Source: Nocardioides sp. zg-1228 (GTDB lineage: Bacteria > Actinomycetota > Actinomycetes > Propionibacteriales > Nocardioidaceae). From it: DNA of 64,000 nucleotides. Both the position numbers and the translations under genes were made by a program. The notes under the pieces were generated by a model, which did not search any database, was not told where the DNA came from, and worked only from the letters and a program-made list of their open reading frames with translations. The stretch lies in contig NZ_CP070961.1 in the NCBI RefSeq assembly GCF_017086465.1, forward strand, positions 3,990,876-4,054,875, in the 5' to 3' direction. Shown piece after piece: positions 59,329-64,000 of the stretch (position 1 is the stretch's first letter; each line of letters begins with the position of its first letter).

Positions 59329-59341
59329 GCCTGGACCTCGA

Positions 59342-60592
59342 TCATGTAGATGCTCCCTTGGTCGCGATCTCACGGGCGGCCTCCAGGTAGGAGAGTGCTC
59401 CCGCCGACGCCGGATCGTAGGTCATCACGGTCTGCCCGTAGGACGGCGCCTCCGAGACCCGCACGGACCGCGGGACGGCGGTCTTGAGCACCTGGTCCCC
59501 GAAGTGTCCACGGACCTCCTCGGCCACGCCGGCCGCGAGCCGGGTGCGGGCGTCGTACATCGTGAGCAGGATGGTCGAGATGGTCAGGCGGGGGTTGAGG
59601 TGCTGACGCACCATCTCCACCGTCTCCAGCAGCATCCCGAGGCCCTCGAGCGCGTAGTACTCCGCCTGGATCGGGATGAACATCTCCCGCCCCGCCACGA
59701 GCGCGTTGAGGGTGAGCAGCCCGAGCGACGGGGGGCAGTCGACGAGGACGTAGTCGAACCGCTCCTCGCCCGCGTCGGCCGCGCTCCCCACGAGGGGGTG
59801 GGCGGTGATGGCGCGGTCGAGCCGCTGCTCGCGCGCCACCACGCTGACGAGCTCGATCTCGGCCCCCGCCAGGTCGATCGTGGCCGGTACGACCCACAGG
59901 CCGGGCAGGTCGCCGCACTCGGTCATCACGTCGGCCAGCGGAGCGCCCTCGACGAGCATGTCGTAGGTCGACGGGACGCCACGGTGGTGGTCGATGCCGA
60001 GGGCCGTCGAGGCGTTGCCCTGCGGGTCGAGGTCGATGACCAGGACCTTCTGGCCGAGCTGGGCCAGGCCCGCCGCGACGTTGACCGTCGACGTCGTCTT
60101 GCCGACCCCGCCCTTCTGGTTGGCCACGACCATCACCCGGGTCGCCGGGGGACGTGCGACACCCTGACGGCGCAGTCCGCCGGTCCGCGCGAGCACCGAG
60201 TGCTGGGCGGCCTGGGCCAGTGGGGTCGCCTGGTCCGCGAAGTCGGTGTCCTGACCCGCGAGCTCGCCGGCGGTGCGCACCTGCCACGCCGGCTTGGTTT
60301 CACGTGAAACACCGCGGGTCGGGACGGGCGGCTCCGTCGCCGGGCGCTCGCTGGTTCCACGTGAAACATCGTCCTCAGACGGCGAGGATGGCACGGGCCG
60401 GTTGTCCCCGTTCTGTGGATGACCCACACCAAACTGTGGATAATCCCGCTCACCCCCCCCTGCCGCGTCGGTGGAAAACGGGTACGGCCGATCGCCGGAA
60501 CGCCAGTGCTCACCGCCCTCGGGAACGCCGCCGCGCCCGTCGTCGGTGCCATCAGTGTGGACGGTGGGATCGTCATGGGGGCCGTGGCTCAA
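59342..60592 (-). CDS. parA: Chromosome-partitioning ATPase ParA
   Basis: A ParA/Soj ATPase, up to 416 residues. The deviant Walker A is [14 protein letters not shown], with DLDPQGNAS and [14 protein letters not shown] following. The frame is open to a TTG at 60592, but the first 65 codons lose third-position bias and hold DnaA-box-like sequences. A GTG at 60394 (about 351 residues) is therefore an attractive alternative start. Two parS-like sites lie in the N-terminal coding region and encode VSRET/VSRGT. The gene ends 13 bp before parB. Confidence 0.93.
   Translation of the reverse strand: MSHGPHDDPTVHTDGTDDGRGGVPEGGEHWRSGDRPYPFSTDAAGGGERDYPQFGVGHPQNGDNRPVPSSPSEDDVSRGTSERPATEPPVPTRGVSRETKPAWQVRTAGELAGQDTDFADQATPLAQAAQHSVLARTGGLRRQGVARPPATRVMVVANQKGGVGKTTSTVNVAAGLAQLGQKVLVIDLDPQGNASTALGIDHHRGVPSTYDMLVEGAPLADVMTECGDLPGLWVVPATIDLAGAEIELVSVVAREQRLDRAITAHPLVGSAADAGEERFDYVLVDCPPSLGLLTLNALVAGREMFIPIQAEYYALEGLGMLLETVEMVRQHLNPRLTISTILLTMYDARTRLAAGVAEEVRGHFGDQVLKTAVPRSVRVSEAPSYGQTVMTYDPASAGALSYLEAAREIATKGAST
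60297..60310. promoter_or_regulatory. parS site inside parA
   Basis: GTTTCACGTGAAAC, the 14-bp core of the parS consensus, is a perfect palindrome here. It lies in the N-terminal coding part of parA, where it encodes VSRET. Confidence 0.85.
60353..60368. promoter_or_regulatory. parS-like site with one core mismatch inside parA
   Basis: GGTTCCACGTGAAACA differs from the consensus TGTTTCACGTGAAACA at two positions, one of them in the core. It lies 44 bp from the previous site. Confidence 0.7.
60414..60443. promoter_or_regulatory. DnaA-box-like pair upstream of parA core
   Basis: TGTGGATAA (60435-60443) is a perfect DnaA box on the minus strand, and TGTGGATGA (60414-60422) is a one-mismatch copy. 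They suggest control DNA rather than coding DNA at the disputed parA N-terminus. Confidence 0.45.
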
Positions 60593-60593
60593 C

Positions 60594-61346
60594 TCAGCTC
60601 ACCTCTCGCTTGGTCGCTCGTCGGTCCCCGCGCGCGGGCCGCTTGGTGGGGGGCGTGTTCCGGTGCCCGCGGGCAAGAGGCCAACCTATCCGGCCCGGAT
60701 CGGCCCACGGCACCCGGAGGACCGTCGTCGGCGGATCGAGCACGCCGACGCCGACCTCGAACACCTCGGGCTCGCCGCACCGCCAGCGACGCAGCACCGC
60801 ACGGGAGGCCGCGATCTCGTCGTGCACCGACCGACCCTTCATCGCCACGAGTGCGCCGGTCGGCGCCACCAGCGGCATCGACCAGCCCAACAGCCGGTCG
60901 AGCGGGGCCACCGCGCGGGAGGTCACCACGTCGTACGTCTCGATGCCGTGCAGCTCCTCCGCCCGTCCCCGCACCACGCGCACGTGCGTCAGCCCGAGCT
61001 CGGCGACCACCTCGTCGAGGAACGTCGTGCGCCGTAGCAGCGGCTCCACCAGCGTCACCGCCAGGTCGGGACGTGCGATCGCGACCACGACACCGGGCAG
61101 GCCTGCTCCGGTGCCGATGTCGCACACCGTCGATCCGTCCGGGATCGCCTCGGCGAGCACGGCTGAGTTGAGCAGGTGCCGATCCCAGAGTCGCGGCGCC
61201 TCCCGCGGGCCGATCAGCCCACGCACGACGCCCTCGGTCGCCAAGAGTTCGGCGTAGCGCTCCGCAAGCGGCAGCCGGTCGGACGCGAACACCCCCCGCG
61301 CCTCGGGAGGCACGGAGGGTGTTTCACGTGAAACGTCGTCACTCAC
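60594..61346 (-). CDS. rsmG: 16S rRNA (guanine-527-N7)-methyltransferase
   Basis: A 250-residue SAM-dependent methyltransferase. Motifs are RLWDRHLLNSAVL, VCDIGTGAGLPGVVVAIARPD (SAM site) and VTSRAVAPLDRLLGW. It modifies 16S rRNA; loss gives low-level streptomycin resistance in many bacteria. GTG start overlapping the jag stop (GTGA). Codons 4-9 contain a parS site. The C-terminus is an unusual basic tail. Confidence 0.93.
   Translation of the reverse strand: MSDDVSRETPSVPPEARGVFASDRLPLAERYAELLATEGVVRGLIGPREAPRLWDRHLLNSAVLAEAIPDGSTVCDIGTGAGLPGVVVAIARPDLAVTLVEPLLRRTTFLDEVVAELGLTHVRVVRGRAEELHGIETYDVVTSRAVAPLDRLLGWSMPLVAPTGALVAMKGRSVHDEIAASRAVLRRWRCGEPEVFEVGVGVLDPPTTVLRVPWADPGRIGWPLARGHRNTPPTKRPARGDRRATKREVS
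61320..61335. promoter_or_regulatory. parS site inside rsmG
   Basis: TGTTTCACGTGAAACG matches parS at 15 of 16 positions. It covers the codons for VSRET near the start of rsmG. Confidence 0.85.
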
Positions 61347-61942
61347 GCCGGGAGGATCACCACGTGTCGCTTGGGCTCCGCGCCCTCGGACTCCGAGGTG
61401 AGTCCGGCGGCGGCGACCGCGTCGTGGACGACCTTGCGCTCGAAGGCACTCATCGGGTCGAGCGAGACCGGCTGGCCCAATTCCCTCACCTGGGCGATGG
61501 ACGTCTCGGCCAGGGCGACGAGGCGCTCGCGCTGCTGGGCGCGGTGTCCGTCGATGTCGAGCATCAGGCGCGAGCGCTCGCCGGTCTCGCGGTAGACCGC
61601 GAGACGGGTCAACTCCTGGAGCGCCTCCAGCACCTCGCCGTTGCGCCCCACGAGCAGGCTCAGGTCCGCGCCGCCGATCTGCACGCTCGCGCGGTCACCC
61701 TCGACGTCCATGTCGAGGTCACCGTCGAGGTCGGCGATGTCGAGGAGCTCCTCGAGGTAGTCGGCGGCGATGTCACCCTCGTTCTCGAGGCGCTGCACCT
61801 TGGACGGGCGCGCGGCACCGGCCTCGTCCGCGCCGGCCTCGTCCGCACCGGCGGTGTCGACGGGTGCGGCGTCGACGTGGGTGGTGGCCCCGCCGTCGGG
61901 GGTGGCCTCGGTGGTCTCGCCGTCGGTCAGCTGCTCGCTCAC
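61343..61942 (-). CDS. jag: Jag/KhpB RNA-binding protein (KH and R3H domains)
   Basis: A 199-residue protein. An acidic Ala/Thr/Asp-rich N-terminus of about 45 residues is followed by a KH-type domain (about 50-125, ADLSLLVGRNGEVLEALQELT) and an R3H domain (about 130-195, MSAFERKVVHDAVAA). The Jag-N domain is missing, as is usual in actinobacteria. It lies between yidC and rsmG in the conserved order. It is thought to help with cell-wall or membrane-protein biogenesis by binding RNA. Confidence 0.88.
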   Translation of the reverse strand: MSEQLTDGETTEATPDGGATTHVDAAPVDTAGADEAGADEAGAARPSKVQRLENEGDIAADYLEELLDIADLDGDLDMDVEGDRASVQIGGADLSLLVGRNGEVLEALQELTRLAVYRETGERSRLMLDIDGHRAQQRERLVALAETSIAQVRELGQPVSLDPMSAFERKVVHDAVAAAGLTSESEGAEPKRHVVILPA

Positions 61943-62006
61943 GTGTGTCTCCTGGTCTCGATCACGGAGGACGGCGTCCGCAGGGTCGCCGTCCCGGGAA
62001 GTCTGG

Positions 62007-62981
62007 TCAGCGCTTCTTCTTCTGGTTGCGCTGGGCCTTGGTCTGGCGCTGCGGCTGCTGCCGGGACTGCGACTTCTCCGCGCGCCTGGCCTCCGCCTCC
62101 GCTGCGAGCCGCTCCTCCTCGAGCTGCGCGGGCGTCTTCTGTCCCTTGCGGGCCGCCTTCGCGCGGTCGCGCTGCTCCTTGGCGTCGGCCGCGGGCGTGC
62201 CGGGCGCGGGGTTGTTGCGGATCACGTAGAACTGCTGGCCCATCGTCCACAGGTTGGAGGTCGTCCAGTAGAAGAGGACGCCGACGGGGAACGCGATGCC
62301 ACCCACGGCGAAGACGACCGGAAGGACGTAGAGCAGCATCTTCTGCTGCTGGGCGTACGGGCCGGAGAGCGCGTCGGCCGGCATGTTCTTGCTCATCAGC
62401 TGGCGCTGGGTCAGGAACGTCGTCGCCGTCATGGCGAGCACGAGGAACGCGGCGAGCACCCGAACGCCGATGTCGTCGGTGTTGAGGAACGTGTCGGAGA
62501 TCTTGGCCCCGAGGAAGATCGCGTCGCCGAACTGCGTGTTGAGCTGCTCGGTCATCAGGCCGCGCTCGTGCGAGGGGTCCTTGGCGGCCTGGTCGATCAG
62601 CCGGAACAGGGCGAGGAAGATCGGCATCTGCAGCAGGATCGGCAGGCAGGACGCGAACGGGTTGGTGCCCGAGTCCTTGTAGAGCTTCATCGTCTCCTGC
62701 GCGAGACGCTCACGGTCGTGGCCGTACTTCTTCTGCAGCTCGCGCACCTTGGGCTGGATGAGCTGCATGTTGCGGCTGGACTTGATCTGCTTGACGAAGA
62801 GCGGGATCAGCGCCATCCGGATGACGAGGGTCAGCCCGATGATCGAGAGGACCCACGCGACGCCCGACGTCTCGCCGAACAGGGAGCCGAACAGCTTGTG
62901 GAAGCCGACCAGCACCGCCGAGATGACGTAGTAGAGCGGGGCCATGATCGCGCCGCCGATGGCACCGAAGAAGTCGAGCAC
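62007..62981 (-). CDS. yidC: Membrane protein insertase YidC
   Basis: A 324-residue YidC/Oxa1 insertase of the Gram-positive type without the large periplasmic domain. There are five membrane segments: an N-terminal one, then the hydrophilic-groove region (TLVIRMALIPLFVKQIKSSR), the coiled hairpin loop (KYGHDRERLAQETMKLYKDSG) and three C-terminal segments. A basic Arg/Lys tail (about residues 265-324) may touch ribosomes. GTG start with GAGGAG, directly after the yidD stop. Confidence 0.93.
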   Translation of the reverse strand: MLDFFGAIGGAIMAPLYYVISAVLVGFHKLFGSLFGETSGVAWVLSIIGLTLVIRMALIPLFVKQIKSSRNMQLIQPKVRELQKKYGHDRERLAQETMKLYKDSGTNPFASCLPILLQMPIFLALFRLIDQAAKDPSHERGLMTEQLNTQFGDAIFLGAKISDTFLNTDDIGVRVLAAFLVLAMTATTFLTQRQLMSKNMPADALSGPYAQQQKMLLYVLPVVFAVGGIAFPVGVLFYWTTSNLWTMGQQFYVIRNNPAPGTPAADAKEQRDRAKAARKGQKTPAQLEEERLAAEAEARRAEKSQSRQQPQRQTKAQRNQKKKR

Positions 62982-63236
62982 TCATGCTCCTCGAGTTGCA
63001 GGGGACTCCGCGGCCGAGCCGGCGCGGGAGGGAACGGGGTCGTAGCCGCCGGCTGCCCACGGGTGGCAGCGGACCAGACGACGTGCGGCCAGCCAGGTGC
63101 CACGCGGGGCGCCGTGCACGGTGACGGCCTCGAGCGCGTAGGCCGAGCAGCTCGGGTGGTAGCGGCAGACCTGGCCGTAGAGGGGGCTGATCGCGAAGCG
63201 CCAGGCGCGGATGAACCCGATGAGGAGGTGCTTCAT
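62982..63236 (-). CDS. yidD: Membrane protein insertion efficiency factor YidD
   Basis: An 84-residue YidD. The start MKHLLIGFIRAWRFAISPLYGQ and the Cys-containing core CRYHPSCSAYALEAV and RLVRCHPWAAGGYDPVP are diagnostic. It aids YidC-dependent insertion at the inner face of the membrane. It overlaps rnpA by ATGA and abuts yidC. Confidence 0.94.
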   Translation of the reverse strand: MKHLLIGFIRAWRFAISPLYGQVCRYHPSCSAYALEAVTVHGAPRGTWLAARRLVRCHPWAAGGYDPVPSRAGSAAESPATRGA

Positions 63237-63586
63237 GGGGTGCTCACCCTGCTCAGGGTACGGGCCAGATCGGCGCAGAGGGTGGCGTACGACGCATCGG
63301 CCGCGGCCGGGAGCGCACGGACCACGAGCGCAGCACGACCCGGGAGCCCCTCCAGTGCGGGGAGGTGCTCCCGGGTCAGGTGCCGAAGTCGTCTCTTCAC
63401 ACGGTTGCGCGTGGCGGCGTTGCCCACGGACTTGCCGACCGTGAACCCCACCTGCACCGGCGCCGGTGTCGCGTCGGGATCCACCCACAGGTGGACGACG
63501 AGCGTCGAGGAGCCGGAACGCCGCCCCTGGCGCACCGTGCGACGGAAGCCGTCAGCGGTGGTGAGGCGGTGGGCAGCGGAGAGCAC
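63233..63586 (-). CDS. rnpA: Ribonuclease P protein component
   Basis: A 117-residue RnpA with the conserved GFTVGKSVGNAATRNRVKRRLRH (about residues 50-72), the RNA-binding helix. It assists the RNase P RNA in tRNA 5' maturation. The GTG at 63586 gives the normal length; it lies 23 bp after rpmH. Confidence 0.92.
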   Translation of the reverse strand: MLSAAHRLTTADGFRRTVRQGRRSGSSTLVVHLWVDPDATPAPVQVGFTVGKSVGNAATRNRVKRRLRHLTREHLPALEGLPGRAALVVRALPAAADASYATLCADLARTLSRVSTP

Positions 63587-63609
63587 GGCGGGCGCCGTGG
63601 GCCCCGGCC

Positions 63610-63747
63610 TCAGACGGCCAGGCTCTTGCGGCCCTTGCGGCGCCGGCTGGACAGGATGGCGCGACCGGCACGGGTCCGCATGCGCAGGCGGAAGCCGTGC
63701 ACCTTGTGACGGCGACGGTTGTTCGGCTGGTACGTACGCTTGCTCAC
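63610..63747 (-). CDS. rpmH: 50S ribosomal protein L34
   Basis: A 45-residue L34, starting [19 protein letters not shown] and ending [14 protein letters not shown] start with GGAG 8-9 nt upstream. It is the first gene of the minus-strand operon that runs through parB. Confidence 0.96.
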   Translation of the reverse strand: MSKRTYQPNNRRRHKVHGFRLRMRTRAGRAILSSRRRKGRKSLAV

Positions 63748-64000
63748 GGCTATTTCTCCGAAGGTTTCGAGGGATGTCCACTCCACACGGCGTCGGTGCA
63801 GGCGTTCGGCCGGCACCGCGCACCCACGCAGCCGCCAGGCGGCGGATCGTGGACATGCGGCACCCGTCGACAGGGAGCGACCGGCCAACGGTACGCGGAG
63901 GGCAAACGGGGGGTCAAACCCGCGAGCCCTCCCGGGGGCCGACCCTGTGGATGACGTCTTGCTCCACGGCTCGCTCGGTTGTTACGTTCCCTGTGTCCGC
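63748..64000. other. rpmH upstream region, origin-proximal edge
   Basis: No gene is visible. TGTGGATGA (63946-63954) is a one-mismatch DnaA box. By conserved order the divergent dnaA gene and oriC should lie just to the right of the window. Confidence 0.5.

Overview
The window is about 73% G+C DNA from an actinobacterium. Gene order and protein sequences fit the family Nocardioidaceae (Nocardioides-like), though I cannot name a species. Its right end lies next to the chromosomal origin. From right to left it carries rpmH, rnpA, yidD, yidC, jag, rsmG, parA and parB, the usual left flank of dnaA/oriC, and dnaA should start just beyond base 64000. Three parS-like sequences and several DnaA-box-like sequences support this.

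Layout. 1-9150 is an accessory arm: a degenerate adenylate-forming enzyme homologue, a TetR/membrane-protein pair, a class II glutamine amidotransferase, an HDOD protein, and a MerR-controlled ABC exporter with a classical 19-bp-spacer promoter. 9147-18796 is one long minus-strand operon: a TctCBA solute-uptake system, a nitroreductase, two acyl-CoA dehydrogenases, a crotonase, an NDP-forming acyl-CoA ligase and a GntR regulator. It looks like a complete import, CoA-activation and oxidation route for an unidentified carboxylic acid.

19311-25147 is the conserved dnaB - MATE - rplI - rpsR - ssb - rpsF block. Between it and the equally conserved femX - alanine racemase-like - GT87-like - ponA - padR - ino1 block (34256-41943) lies a cassette of about 8.7 kb. 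The cassette holds a small Ser/Thr kinase, endonuclease IV, and a LacI-controlled beta-glucoside uptake operon (binding protein, two permeases, GH1 glucosidase, LacI) with a divergent SMP-30 lactonase gene. An MgtA-type P-type ATPase follows, separated from pcnA by two perfect palindromes.

44933-58207 is the pcnA - DUF6049 - murJ - pseudokinase - sigM - anti-sigma - trxB - trxA cluster known from mycobacteria and streptomycetes, followed by an acetyltransferase, an aminotransferase and an acyltransferase. murJ and its pseudokinase are separate genes here, and trxBA has a SigR/SigH-type promoter. 58342-63747 is the origin-proximal partition, ribosome-assembly and membrane-insertion operon.

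Coupling. Many neighbours overlap by ATGA or GTGA. Many other genes have a TANNNT -10 box 6-7 nt before the start codon and no Shine-Dalgarno sequence, so leaderless transcripts should be common. I saw no rRNA, tRNA, CRISPR array, insertion sequence or prophage. No wholly new system is evident. The best candidates for something undescribed are the TctCBA/acyl-CoA operon, the DnaA-box cluster upstream of dnaB, and the palindrome covering the femX promoter.
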